From positions 248,001-312,000 of the forward strand of contig NZ_JACHGH010000004.1 of the NCBI RefSeq assembly GCF_014207435.1: DNA of 64,000 nt, read 5' to 3'. Within the stretch, counting starts at the first letter, position 1; each line of letters opens with the position of its first letter. The notes under the pieces are model-generated. The model had not been told where the DNA came from. It ran no database searches and worked only from the letters and a program-made list of their open reading frames with translations. The translations under genes and the position numbers were made by a program. This DNA is from Salirhabdus euzebyi (GTDB lineage: Bacteria; Bacillota; Bacilli; Bacillales; Alkalibacillaceae). Positions 1 to 7,755 of this stretch are shown piece by piece.

Positions 1-1
1 G

Positions 2-397
2 GTGAAAGTGAGAGCATTTGAAACAGATGGTCTAGGTCATGTAAGTAATATTAGTTATTTTATTTATTTGGAAGAAGCTCGTATTGAATTATTTAGGGAA
101 TTAGGAGCTAGTTTAGAAATGGGCGAATGGGAGTTTATTTTAGCTTCTACTTCTTGTGATTTTAAGCAACAAGCATATTTTGATGAAAAACTAACCGTTG
201 AAACGTCAGTCGAAAAAATTGGGAATAGTAGTTTTCATCTTTATCATGAAGTTGTCAATGATCGAGGGATAATTGCTACTGGAAAAGCTGCCATCGTTCA
301 TTTTGATTTTCATACACAAAGAGCTTCTGCTTTACCAATTGAAATGCGTGCGAAACTAGAACAATTTATGGAGACTACTAAAGTAAAGGAGAGATAA
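2..397 (+). CDS. Acyl-CoA thioesterase, 4HBT hotdog family (5' end probably outside the window)
   Basis: Single hotdog-fold domain of the 4-hydroxybenzoyl-CoA thioesterase family, which hydrolyses acyl-CoA thioesters in the cytosol. The family signature ETDGLGHVSN, with its catalytic acid and helix-capping Gly-His, lies at residues 8-17, followed by YFIYLEEARIELF. In relatives this motif is preceded by about ten more residues, so the GTG at position 2 is more likely an internal Val codon and the true start lies upstream. The stop is one base from the next ATG, so it shares an operon with the APH-like kinase, the ComB-like phosphatase and an acyl-CoA dehydrogenase, which suggests a role in acyl-CoA turnover. 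The substrate is unknown. Confidence 0.85.
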   Translation: MKVRAFETDGLGHVSNISYFIYLEEARIELFRELGASLEMGEWEFILASTSCDFKQQAYFDEKLTVETSVEKIGNSSFHLYHEVVNDRGIIATGKAAIVHFDFHTQRASALPIEMRAKLEQFMETTKVKER

Positions 398-398
398 T

Positions 399-1463
399 AT
401 GATTAAGGATACGATCCCTGTTCGAAAGGGAGAGGAGTTGGACGCAGCTAATCTGGAGCAGTTTTTACGCGAGAAAATTGCAAACTTGCCAGACAGCCCT
501 CTTCGTATTGAACAATTTCCTTCCGGGCATTCCAACCTAACCTATTTGTTATCCATGGGGAATTGGGAAGCGGTTTTGAGAAGGCCACCTCTTGGTCCGG
601 TTGCCGCAAAAGCACATGATATGAAAAGGGAATTTACCATTCTCCGCGCTCTACATCCACATTTTAAGCTCGCACCAAAACCGTTTCTTTACGAAGAGGA
701 ATCTGACATTGTTGGCAGTTCTTTTTTTGTTATGGAACGACGAAAAGGTGTCGTATTTGATACGGATTTCCCTAAAGGAGTAGAGGAGTCATTAGAAAAT
801 GGAGAGCTGATTTCTGAAACAATGATAAAGACGTTAGTAAATCTTCACCAGGTCGATTATACGAAAACAGAGTTAGCGGAGTTTACGAAGCCAGACGGTT
901 TTATGAAGCGACAAGTAGAAGGTTGGAATCGCCGCTACGAGCGAGCGATGACAGACGATATTCCTCATGTTGAAAATGTCATGATGTGGTTACAGAGTAA
1001 CGTGCCAGAGTCCAGTGATGCAACCGTTATCCATTATGATTTTAAGTGTAATAATGCAATGTTTAATCCGAATAACTTACGTGAAATGACGGGTTTGTTT
1101 GATTGGGAAATGACGACAGTTGGAGATCCATTGGCTGATTTAGGTGTCACGTTAAGCTATTGGATGGAAGATTCAGATCCGGAGTTTTTAAAACGTGGTT
1201 TAGGGAAGCCGCCAGTTACGACAAAGCCAGGATTTTATACTCGTAAACAGTTTGCGGAAAAATACGCAGCCTATACGGGTAGGGATTTAACGAATTTACC
1301 TTTTTATGTTGCCTTTGCTTATTTTAAGCTAGCTGTTATTGTCCAACAAATCTATTATCGTTATAAAAAAGGGCAGACGAATGACCAACGCTTCGCTCAC
1401 TTTAATAAGGCAGCAGAAGGGTTAATTGCTTATGCCAATCATATTTCGCGAAGTGGATTGTAG
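399..1463 (+). CDS. APH-like phosphotransferase of the ACAD10/11-associated type
   Basis: 354-residue protein kinase-like (APH/choline kinase fold) phosphotransferase. The Brenner-type catalytic loop HYDFKCNN is at residues 212-219 and the metal-binding DWE at 235-237, followed by VGDPLADLG. The N-lobe has a PSGHSNLTYLL nucleotide-binding segment near 41-51 and the ERR segment near 113. Bacterial relatives encoded beside acyl-CoA dehydrogenases resemble the kinase domain of mammalian ACAD10/11, which phosphorylates 4-hydroxyacyl-CoAs for oxidation. The position two genes upstream of fadE fits that role. The ATG follows the preceding stop by one base. The substrate is inferred from context only. 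Confidence 0.85.
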   Translation: MIKDTIPVRKGEELDAANLEQFLREKIANLPDSPLRIEQFPSGHSNLTYLLSMGNWEAVLRRPPLGPVAAKAHDMKREFTILRALHPHFKLAPKPFLYEEESDIVGSSFFVMERRKGVVFDTDFPKGVEESLENGELISETMIKTLVNLHQVDYTKTELAEFTKPDGFMKRQVEGWNRRYERAMTDDIPHVENVMMWLQSNVPESSDATVIHYDFKCNNAMFNPNNLREMTGLFDWEMTTVGDPLADLGVTLSYWMEDSDPEFLKRGLGKPPVTTKPGFYTRKQFAEKYAAYTGRDLTNLPFYVAFAYFKLAVIVQQIYYRYKKGQTNDQRFAHFNKAAEGLIAYANHISRSGL

Positions 1464-1466
1464 GTT

Positions 1467-2195
1467 GTGGTGAGAAAAATACACGTTATCTTTAAAAAAG
1501 AAGATATAAATCCCAGACTTTTACCTGGCAAGACAGTTGTCGTTTTTGATGTATTGCTGGCAACTTCTGTTATTTGTGCGTTGTTAGCAGCAGGCGCAAA
1601 AAAGATTTTCCCGGTTATTAATGATCGTGAAGCGTTAAGGAAGGCAAGTCGGCGGCCGGATAAATCGTACCAATTAGTCGGAGAGAGTAACGGTTTACCA
1701 ATTAAAGACTTTTTGCTACCTAGTCCCTCCCTACTAACACCGACGGCGAAGGGGAAGTCATACATTTTATCGACAACGAACGGAACGGTTGCCCTTCGAG
1801 GGGCTGCTGGTGCAGCTACGATTTATGCTAGTTCGTTACTAAACAATCGAGCAATGGCGAAAGAGTTATGTGATGACAATCAGGATGTAGTTTTCATTTG
1901 TGCAGGTTCTAGTGGACAGTTTTGCTTAGAAGATTTGGTAGGATGTGGGCATTTAATTGATCATTTAACTAGATTGGGAGACTTTACGTTAACGGATGCT
2001 GCACTTGGTGCTTGGAAGCTATATGAGGGAAATAATGCGAATATTGATACCTTATTGAAGCAAACAGCAGTAGGTAAAATGATGATGCGTCATGGTTTAG
2101 AAGCTGACATCGATTTTATTACGGCAATGGATTCAAGTGAGGTTGTACCAATTTTAAGTCAAAACGGCTGGATTACAAATAAAGGAGGAAGATAA
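1467..2195 (+). CDS. comB: 2-phosphosulfolactate phosphatase family protein (ComB-like)
   Basis: 242-residue member of the ComB family of Mg-dependent acid phosphatases, which convert 2-phosphosulfolactate to sulfolactate. Family landmarks are VVVFDVLLATSVICALLAAGA at about 24-44 with the Asp of the metal site, the LVGESNG segment near 70, and LSTTNGTVAL near 101. In Bacillus subtilis the family (YitC) is linked to 3-sulfolactate in spores. Here the gene is embedded between an APH-like kinase and fadE, which is not an obvious sulfolactate context, so the substrate may differ. Tandem GTG codons at 1467 and 1470 both could start it. A second, more divergent paralogue lies at 13836-14594. Confidence 0.8.
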   Translation: MVRKIHVIFKKEDINPRLLPGKTVVVFDVLLATSVICALLAAGAKKIFPVINDREALRKASRRPDKSYQLVGESNGLPIKDFLLPSPSLLTPTAKGKSYILSTTNGTVALRGAAGAATIYASSLLNNRAMAKELCDDNQDVVFICAGSSGQFCLEDLVGCGHLIDHLTRLGDFTLTDAALGAWKLYEGNNANIDTLLKQTAVGKMMMRHGLEADIDFITAMDSSEVVPILSQNGWITNKGGR

Positions 2196-3932
2196 ATGGG
2201 TAACACGCTATCCTCTATCAAAGGAGGATCTTATTTAGTTCAACAAACTGCTCCAGAGGACGTCTTTTTCCCAGAAGACTTTACTGATGAACACTTACTG
2301 ATAAAAAAGACGGCAGAGCAGTTTGTAACGAAGGAAGTGGGAGCTAAAAGGGATGAAATAGAAGCACAGCAATTTGAAGTTGTAGCTGATTTAATGAGAA
2401 AAGCAGGGGAATTAGGCTTGCTTGCTCATAGCATACCGGAGTCGTTCGGTGGTCTTGGGCTAGATAAAGTTACCAAGGCAATTGTCGGGGAACAAGTTGG
2501 AAGAACTGGAAGCTATGGGGTTGCCCATTCGAATCACACGTGCATTGCAACGTTGCCAATAACTTATTATGGAACACAGGAACAAAAAGGAAAATATTTA
2601 CCGAAGCTTGCAAGCGGAGAGTATCTGGGGGCTTACTGCTTAACTGAGCCAGATGCAGGTTCAGATGCTATGGGCGGCAAAACGACTGCCCAGTTAAATG
2701 AATCAGGTACCCACTATTTATTAAATGGGACCAAAATTTATATAACAAATGCTGCCTTTTCTGACACGTTTATTGTTTATGCGAAAGTCGACGGAAAGCA
2801 GTTTACAGCTTTTATTGTAGAGAAGGACTTCCCGGGCTTGTCCCTCGGTCCAGAGGAAAAGAAAATGGGTATTAAAGGGTCATCTACTAGATCCGTTATT
2901 TTAGAAGATTGCGTGGTTCCCATTGAAAATGTGCTCGGAGAAATTGGCCGGGGACACATTATTGCTTTTACGGTTTTAAACTTAGGTAGGTTTAACTTAG
3001 GGGCAGCCTGTATGGGTGGGGCTAAGGAAGCATTAAAGCTAACATTGACTCATATTAACAATCGGAAACAGTTTGGCAAAACGTTAGGGGAGTTCGGTTT
3101 AACGAAGGAAAAAGTAGCAAAAATGGAGGCTCGTATTTTTGCGGCAGAAGCGCTACAATATCGAACCGCCTTTTTGTTAGAGGAAGTATTAAAAGGGCTA
3201 GACGGATCAGATAACCCAAAATTGATTGTGGCAGGATTGTCAGAGCTAGCATTAGAATGTGCAGCGTGCAAAGTATATGGTTCTGAAACGCTTGATTTTA
3301 TTGCAGATGAAGCATTACAGCTACACGGCGGAGCAGGCTTTATTAGTGAGTATCCCATTGAACAAATTTATCGGGATTCTCGTATTAACCGAATTTTTGA
3401 AGGAACGAATGAAATTAATCGCTTACTGTTGACTGGTCAATTTTTGAAGAAGAGTTTAAAAGGTGAACTACCGTATGAGCAGGCGGTGAAGAAAGCTTTT
3501 CAGCATGTCATGGTCAAAGATGCAGCGGAACAGAGCCCTATTGAAACGATTAAAGATATCCGGGCTATATATTTAGTTTTAGTAGAGTATGCAAGAAAAA
3601 AGTACGGTATGGGATTGGAAGAGGAGCAAGAAGTGTTGACGAAGCTATCAGACATTGCCATTCTATTATTTGCAGCTGAATCCGCAGTGCTTCGAAGTGA
3701 AAAAAGCGCAAGTACTCGCCACCAATTACTAATGGAAACAGTATTGCAGGAAACAGTTGGTGAAGTGTTAAGTAACACAAGAGTGCTAATGGAAGAACTC
3801 ATTCCAACCGGGGATCAGATGCGCGAACAACTTTACACCCTTTTACTCTCAAAAACCTTCCCCGATTCCGTAAAGCGCAATCGAATGATAGCAGAAAGGG
3901 GTGCCTGTCACCACCCGATATTTGTCGAATAA
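2196..3932 (+). CDS. fadE: Acyl-CoA dehydrogenase, long-chain type (FadE/YusJ-like)
   Basis: 578-residue flavoprotein that introduces the trans-2 double bond in acyl-CoA, the first step of beta-oxidation. It has the N-terminal helical domain, the signature YCLTEPDAGSDA near residue 149-160, the FAD-binding/C-terminal helical domain with NRKQFGKTLGEF near 290, and a C-terminal extension of about 150 residues typical of the FadE class of Bacillus (YusJ, about 594 aa). The EGTNEINR motif near 401-408 is in the region of the substrate-binding C-terminal helices. The ATG abuts the preceding stop codon and is preceded by AAAGGAGGAAGATAA. It is the last gene of the operon, followed by a strong terminator. 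Confidence 0.92.
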   Translation: MGNTLSSIKGGSYLVQQTAPEDVFFPEDFTDEHLLIKKTAEQFVTKEVGAKRDEIEAQQFEVVADLMRKAGELGLLAHSIPESFGGLGLDKVTKAIVGEQVGRTGSYGVAHSNHTCIATLPITYYGTQEQKGKYLPKLASGEYLGAYCLTEPDAGSDAMGGKTTAQLNESGTHYLLNGTKIYITNAAFSDTFIVYAKVDGKQFTAFIVEKDFPGLSLGPEEKKMGIKGSSTRSVILEDCVVPIENVLGEIGRGHIIAFTVLNLGRFNLGAACMGGAKEALKLTLTHINNRKQFGKTLGEFGLTKEKVAKMEARIFAAEALQYRTAFLLEEVLKGLDGSDNPKLIVAGLSELALECAACKVYGSETLDFIADEALQLHGGAGFISEYPIEQIYRDSRINRIFEGTNEINRLLLTGQFLKKSLKGELPYEQAVKKAFQHVMVKDAAEQSPIETIKDIRAIYLVLVEYARKKYGMGLEEEQEVLTKLSDIAILLFAAESAVLRSEKSASTRHQLLMETVLQETVGEVLSNTRVLMEELIPTGDQMREQLYTLLLSKTFPDSVKRNRMIAERGACHHPIFVE

Positions 3933-3971
3933 AAAAGGTGCTGTACTTTTTATGAAGTGCAGCACCTTTTG
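3933..3971. terminator. Bidirectional intrinsic terminator between fadE and the anti-sigma gene
   Basis: Inverted repeat AAAGGTGCTGTACTT / AAGTGCAGCACCTTTT with a short loop. It is flanked by A residues on the left and T residues on the right, so it can terminate both convergent transcripts. Confidence 0.85.
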
Positions 3972-3974
3972 TGT

Positions 3975-4925
3975 TTAGTGAATTGTCATACTATCCCAAA
4001 GTTGAGTAAATACTTCCTGTTCCATCTTAAAATATACACTGCTAAATCCGTAACGAACATAACCATCCTTAATGACAACTAGCCGTACTCGGGATCCATC
4101 TTCTAAATGAAGAGTTAACTCTCGATAGTGTTCATCATTTCGGAATTCACCTAGATCTTCTTCAACTTGATCATATGGATGTGGTGTCGTCTCATTTAAC
4201 TGATCGATGAATGCATGAACCAATTTTTCATCATCTAAAGGACGGAAATTATCGACACTATAGTACCAATCATCATGGCTCCGATACTCTGCTTTTGTGA
4301 CGTTGCCAACTAGATTTAGCTTGCCAAACAAATCTTTGCCATTATGAATAGTGATGCCATTCAAACAATCGTAAAACTCCGAGAAAATTTCACCATGCCG
4401 TTCACCGTATGCCATTATGCGAAAATCTTTATCATAGCCTTGTACTGTATATACATCTACAACCCCAATAGTAGAAGCAAATTCAACCGCGTATTCATCT
4501 TGGGAACTCCATTCATCAATTGTAGCTTTCGTCGTTCCAAGTTTTTCTCCTATTAAATTTTTTGCTGCTGTTTGATCAATTTCTGTATCTGTTTGTGTAT
4601 AAATTTTACCGTTATACACAATAAGTCCAATCATATCTGCAGAAACATTATTCTCAGGGATTTTTATTGCTGGTATGTTAATCCCGCCATCTTCCGTCAC
4701 AACTGGACCTTTATCACTTGGGCTAGCTTGATCTATAGAACCCCCATTTTGAAATAAAAAATAAGTACCAAAAGCAATGATTACACTAGCAGCTGCAATC
4801 CAAACACTTTTTGCCCGATTTGATTTCTTTCTAACGGATTGTTTCAAAATTTTATCACTCGTTTCGCTTATTAACTTTTTATCTACCTTTATGGAGTCAA
4901 ATCCTTTCAAGTTGAAATCACTCAT
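3975..4925 (-). CDS. Probable membrane anti-sigma factor
   Basis: 316-residue single-pass membrane protein. About 40 charged residues face the cytoplasm, a membrane segment follows at about residues 42-60 (WIAAASVIIAFGTYFLF), and the remaining 250 residues are extracytoplasmic. The gene overlaps the end of an ECF sigma factor gene by 8 bp, the usual sigma/anti-sigma arrangement, and the basic cytoplasmic N-terminus would be the sigma-binding part. I do not recognise the extracytoplasmic domain; it is not an obvious RsiV (lysozyme-binding) domain. The role rests on context and topology, not on a recognised anti-sigma motif. Confidence 0.65.
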   Translation of the reverse strand: MSDFNLKGFDSIKVDKKLISETSDKILKQSVRKKSNRAKSVWIAAASVIIAFGTYFLFQNGGSIDQASPSDKGPVVTEDGGINIPAIKIPENNVSADMIGLIVYNGKIYTQTDTEIDQTAAKNLIGEKLGTTKATIDEWSSQDEYAVEFASTIGVVDVYTVQGYDKDFRIMAYGERHGEIFSEFYDCLNGITIHNGKDLFGKLNLVGNVTKAEYRSHDDWYYSVDNFRPLDDEKLVHAFIDQLNETTPHPYDQVEEDLGEFRNDEHYRELTLHLEDGSRVRLVVIKDGYVRYGFSSVYFKMEQEVFTQLWDSMTIH

Positions 4926-5415
4926 CCGGAAAACCTCCTACTTTTAAATGATGCTTCAGCAATTCTCTTCCTCTTGCAAGTCGGGTTCGAACAGTCGCTT
5001 CCTTACTTTTTAAAAGTCCGGCAATTTCCTTTGTGCTATAGCCTTCATAGTAATAAAGGTATATAACTGTTCGGTATTTTAATGGTAATTCCATCACATA
5101 TTTGATTACTTCTTGATCTTTCTTGTTTTCGATTGGGATAATGATTTCTTCTATGTTCACGCGATTTTTATACCAATAGCTACGAAACTTATTTTTACAA
5201 TGATTACTTGTAACTGTAATAAGCCAAGCTTTCAAATGCTTTTCGTCATGAAAGAGAGGGCTTTTTTCAAAAAGCTTTATAAAGATTTCTTGAAATGCAT
5301 CCTCTGCATCTGCCTTATTTTTGAGTTGGACAAGACAAAGACGAAAGACCATATCAGCATATTTGTTCATTATTTCTGAAACGCAATTATCCGTACGTAA
5401 TAATTGAATTTCCAT
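4918..5415 (-). CDS. RNA polymerase ECF-type sigma factor
   Basis: 165-residue sigma-70 family regulator with only regions 2 and 4. Region 2 includes MVFRLCLVQLKNKADAEDAF and AWLITVTSNHCKNKFRS. Region 4 includes LPLKYRTVIYLYYYEGYSTKEIAGLL and the recognition helix EATVRTRLARGRELL. An upstream in-frame GTG (position 5433) is part of its own Shine-Dalgarno, so the ATG at 5415, eight bases after AAAGGAG, is the better start. The stop overlaps the anti-sigma gene. A TGAAAC box about 50 bp upstream suggests autoregulation. Confidence 0.9.
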   Translation of the reverse strand: MEIQLLRTDNCVSEIMNKYADMVFRLCLVQLKNKADAEDAFQEIFIKLFEKSPLFHDEKHLKAWLITVTSNHCKNKFRSYWYKNRVNIEEIIIPIENKKDQEVIKYVMELPLKYRTVIYLYYYEGYSTKEIAGLLKSKEATVRTRLARGRELLKHHLKVGGFPDE

Positions 5416-5439
5416 CTGCCCATCTCCTTTCACCTATAA

Positions 5440-5466
5440 CACACATGAGGATACAAAAATGTTTCA
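5440..5466 (-). promoter_or_regulatory. Candidate ECF-dependent promoter of the sigma operon
   Basis: On the minus strand a TGAAAC hexamer (complement of 5461-5466) followed by a T run matches the -35 element of ECF sigma factor promoters of Bacillus. Sixteen bases further is a GTGTG segment, a poor match to the usual CGT-type -10. This is suggestive of an autoregulated promoter but weak. Confidence 0.35.
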
Positions 5467-5490
5467 TTTATTTTTTTATTTTACCTTTTT

Positions 5491-5637
5491 TTGATTGAGC
5501 GAGGGGAATAAGGTGATAAATAGGTGAGCTAAGGTGATAAATTGTTTCAACCGAGTGATATATTTTCTTGTTCAGGTGATATATATCGAAGTTCTAGTGA
5601 TATTTATTTTTTCTGCTGGATAAATGAGGGAAAACAA
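5491..5637 (+). repeat. 21-bp phased repeat array, core TGATAAAT
   Basis: Units start at exactly 21-bp intervals: 5491, 5512, 5533, 5554, 5575, 5596 and 5617. The five central units begin RGTGATAWWT (GGTGATAAAT, GGTGATAAAT, AGTGATATAT, GGTGATATAT, AGTGATATTT); the outer two are degenerate. The remaining 11 bases of each unit vary. Twenty-one base pairs is two turns of B-DNA, so the cores lie on one face of the helix. A related array lies on the opposite strand at 63658-63790. Confidence 0.75.
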
Positions 5638-5716
5638 GCATCAGGAATGATATTTGTCTCGATTTCCGTTATGCTAGAAGGACATTTTTAATCAGCAGAA
5701 GAGGTGTAACGAAAAA

Positions 5717-6778
5717 ATGAAGCCCATACATAGTGAAATTATTCAATTCCGTGGAACTCACTACGATTTTGGCTATAAACAAGGGGAAAAGTTGAAGAAT
5801 TCTCTTATTCTTGAAAATAGAGCAAGACAATGGAAGGTACGAAAAGCGCGCTTTTCGATTAACGTTCAGGAAGCAAAGGATGCTATCCATCAATTTGCTC
5901 CGACTATTTGGGACGAGTTAGTAGGATTAGGCGATGCATTAGGTTGGTCAATGGAGGAAGTACTAAAGGAATTTGGTGGTTATCGATTAGACTATGTTCG
6001 TTCTGGATGTTCCATAGTTACTGGTGAAGATTACTTTATTCGCAATTATGATTATCACCCGAAAACGTATGAAGGCAGATACGCTTTTTTTCAACCGACA
6101 GATGGTGGTTATGCAACAGTTGGTCCTACACAGCGGATAACTGGTCGACCTGATGGCATGAATGAAAAGGGTCTTGTGATTGGCTATAATTTTATGCATC
6201 GGAGAAAGCCAGGAATTGGATTTATATGTGGCATGATTGGTCGGATGGTGTTGGAAGGCTGTGCGAACGTAAAAGAGGCTGTTGACATGTTAAAAAAAAT
6301 ACCTCATCGCCACTCTTTTAGTTATGTTGTCTTTGATCGAAGCGGAGAAACCTATATTGTCGAAGCAAGTCCTAGAGGTATTGAAGTGCGCCAATCAAAC
6401 GTTTGTACGAACCATTTTGAAATCATGAAAGATGAGAATCGGAACCATTTAGTAGATTCACTACGCCGGGAAGAAACGATTCGTAACCAGAAGGGGCAAC
6501 TGAAAAAGGGTTATGATGCCTTTCGATTATTAAATGATACGGATAAAGGGGTTTTTTCTACCCTATATGAAAGTTGGGCAGGTACGATTCATACGTCTGC
6601 CTATTTTCCAAAAACGCTCAAGACGTGGTTCGCTTTAGGTGGGGACCAAGAACCCACTGTGTTCGATTTTGCCAAGTGGCTAAACGGAGAGAACGAATCA
6701 AGAGAAAAAATTACTGGAGAAGTGGATACGGATATTCCATTTGCTCATATGGATCAGGATGCAACTTGGTTTCGCTAG
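5717..6778 (+). CDS. C45-family autoproteolytic acyltransferase/hydrolase
   Basis: 353-residue Ntn-hydrolase of peptidase family C45 (acyl-CoA:6-aminopenicillanic acid acyltransferase-like). The expected autoprocessing site Gly97-Cys98 in RSGCSIV would expose Cys98 as N-terminal nucleophile. It is followed by the family motifs FIRNYDYHP, GRPDGMNEKGLVIGYNF and VEASP. Bacterial members are mostly uncharacterised amide hydrolases or acyltransferases. The ATG follows AGAGGTG at about ten bases. It is a single-gene unit ending at a bidirectional terminator shared with cueP. The natural substrate cannot be told from sequence. Confidence 0.85.
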   Translation: MKPIHSEIIQFRGTHYDFGYKQGEKLKNSLILENRARQWKVRKARFSINVQEAKDAIHQFAPTIWDELVGLGDALGWSMEEVLKEFGGYRLDYVRSGCSIVTGEDYFIRNYDYHPKTYEGRYAFFQPTDGGYATVGPTQRITGRPDGMNEKGLVIGYNFMHRRKPGIGFICGMIGRMVLEGCANVKEAVDMLKKIPHRHSFSYVVFDRSGETYIVEASPRGIEVRQSNVCTNHFEIMKDENRNHLVDSLRREETIRNQKGQLKKGYDAFRLLNDTDKGVFSTLYESWAGTIHTSAYFPKTLKTWFALGGDQEPTVFDFAKWLNGENESREKITGEVDTDIPFAHMDQDATWFR

Positions 6779-6810
6779 GTAGAAAAGTCTTGAGAGCAAA
6801 TGTTGAATGA

Positions 6811-6840
6811 AAAAAAGCACCTAGTATAGGTGCTTTTCAT
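6811..6840. terminator. Bidirectional intrinsic terminator (C45 gene / cueP)
   Basis: Stem AAAAGCACCT / AGGTGCTTTT with a short AGTAT loop, T-run on each strand (eight T on the minus strand). It lies directly after both convergent genes. Confidence 0.85.
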
Positions 6841-7362
6841 TTACATTAACTGCATCGTTGTAATACATGTTCTATCATTTTCAAAAGTAGACAGCTCAGA
6901 CTCTACCGATTTTCCATTGTATTCAATTTTCGTATAATATGTTTGGTTTCGTGGAAGCCACAAATCAATAAATCCGTTAGCAGCTGCTGTCATTTTTTCA
7001 TCTACTATGACATTACCTTCCATGTCTTCCAAATAGACGTAAAATTCTTGATTCATTAGTTCGCCTTGACAACCTGTCAAGCTATGGTTCGTTCAAGGAT
7101 GAGATTCATTGATATAGGGTGCGATGGAAACAAAAAATTCTTCCTCAGGTAAGTCGTAGGCCGTCTTATTACCATCACCATCGATTACAGTCAATTGTTT
7201 AGACGTAATCGAAGCAGAACCAGTCGTAATGTTGCCAACACTATAGTCATGTACTATTTGTTTAATGTTTGTTGTTTCGTTAGTAGTTCCTTCACTACAT
7301 GCAATTAATAGAGTAGAAGCGGTTAAAGTCAATAGAATAACGGCAATGATGTTTCCCTTCAT
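6841..7362 (-). CDS. cueP: CueP-family copper-binding lipoprotein with in-frame TGA (putative selenocysteine)
   Basis: 173-codon copper-binding protein of the CueP family. The signal peptide ends in lipobox LIAC, so it would be anchored outside the membrane. The ATG at 7362 follows AGAGGTGA. Family segments are VHDYSVGNI, YDLPEEEFFVSIAPYINESHP, TNHSLTGCQGE, NGFIDLWLPR and TCITTMQL. Codon 90 is TGA (complement of 7093-7095), where homologues have the first Cys of the CX7C copper site (Cys96/Cys104 of Salmonella CueP). The second Cys (98) and third (166) are intact. The reading frame is open on both sides and a G-loop hairpin follows the TGA. I interpret it as Sec90; the alternative is a nonsense mutation. 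Automatic callers would split it into 7093-7392 and 6841-7080. Confidence 0.8.
7065..7081 (-). promoter_or_regulatory. Candidate bacterial SECIS hairpin in cueP
   Basis: Read on the minus strand, a perfect 7-bp stem CTTGACA / TGTCAAG closes a 3-base loop GGT. The first loop G is the 19th base after the TGA at 7093-7095. A short stem 16-37 bases downstream of the UGA with G in the first two loop positions is the bacterial SECIS consensus as I recall it. Confidence 0.7.
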
Positions 7363-7530
7363 TATGAATTCACCTCTTATTTTTTCTACCATGACTATAC
7401 CATTTTTACTTTCGGATTTGTCCTAATTTTTGGATTAGACACAATATGTACAAACTTAAGTAAATTATTTTACATCATTAGCCGTTTTTAAACAAATCTG
7501 TGCTTAAATATTTACTCCCCGTATCGACAG

Positions 7531-7690
7531 CTAAGATAACCTACATTTTTATCAGGCTCCTTGCTATTTGTAGGGCAGCCAGCTACGGAATCTTTCGGAA
7601 CAATATTCCGTAGCTCGAATAAGTCTGTGTTTCCTGTGAACTCAATGGGATTTAGACGTACATCCACTACTTACGCTTATCTTCTTTTTT
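7531..7690 (+). ncRNA. Candidate structured RNA (unidentified)
   Basis: There is no coding potential in the 393-bp gap between cueP and the YqcI/YcgG gene, but part of it looks structured. A 10-bp hairpin GCTACGGAAT / ATTCCGTAGC (7582-7591 and 7604-7613) sits inside a possible closing stem AAGATAA (7533-7539) / TTATCTT (7678-7684). The latter is followed directly by CTTTTTTT. The layout is that of a small RNA with a 3' U-tract on the plus strand. No known RNA family is recognised and the fold was judged by eye. Confidence 0.4.
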
Positions 7691-7755
7691 TACCACCATT
7701 ATTTTAGAAATTCCTCATTTTTACGCCGAAATTATATATATTTCTCTAACAAGAG

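Noticed and set aside
5491-5637. CRISPR array
   Set aside because: The units are 21 bp in total with only about 10 conserved bases and no constant repeat with unique 30-bp spacers; no cas genes near.
7525-7690. tRNA-Sec gene next to cueP
   Set aside because: No 8-bp acceptor stem, no TTCGA T-loop and no TCA anticodon arm could be drawn. The region was kept only as a structured RNA candidate.
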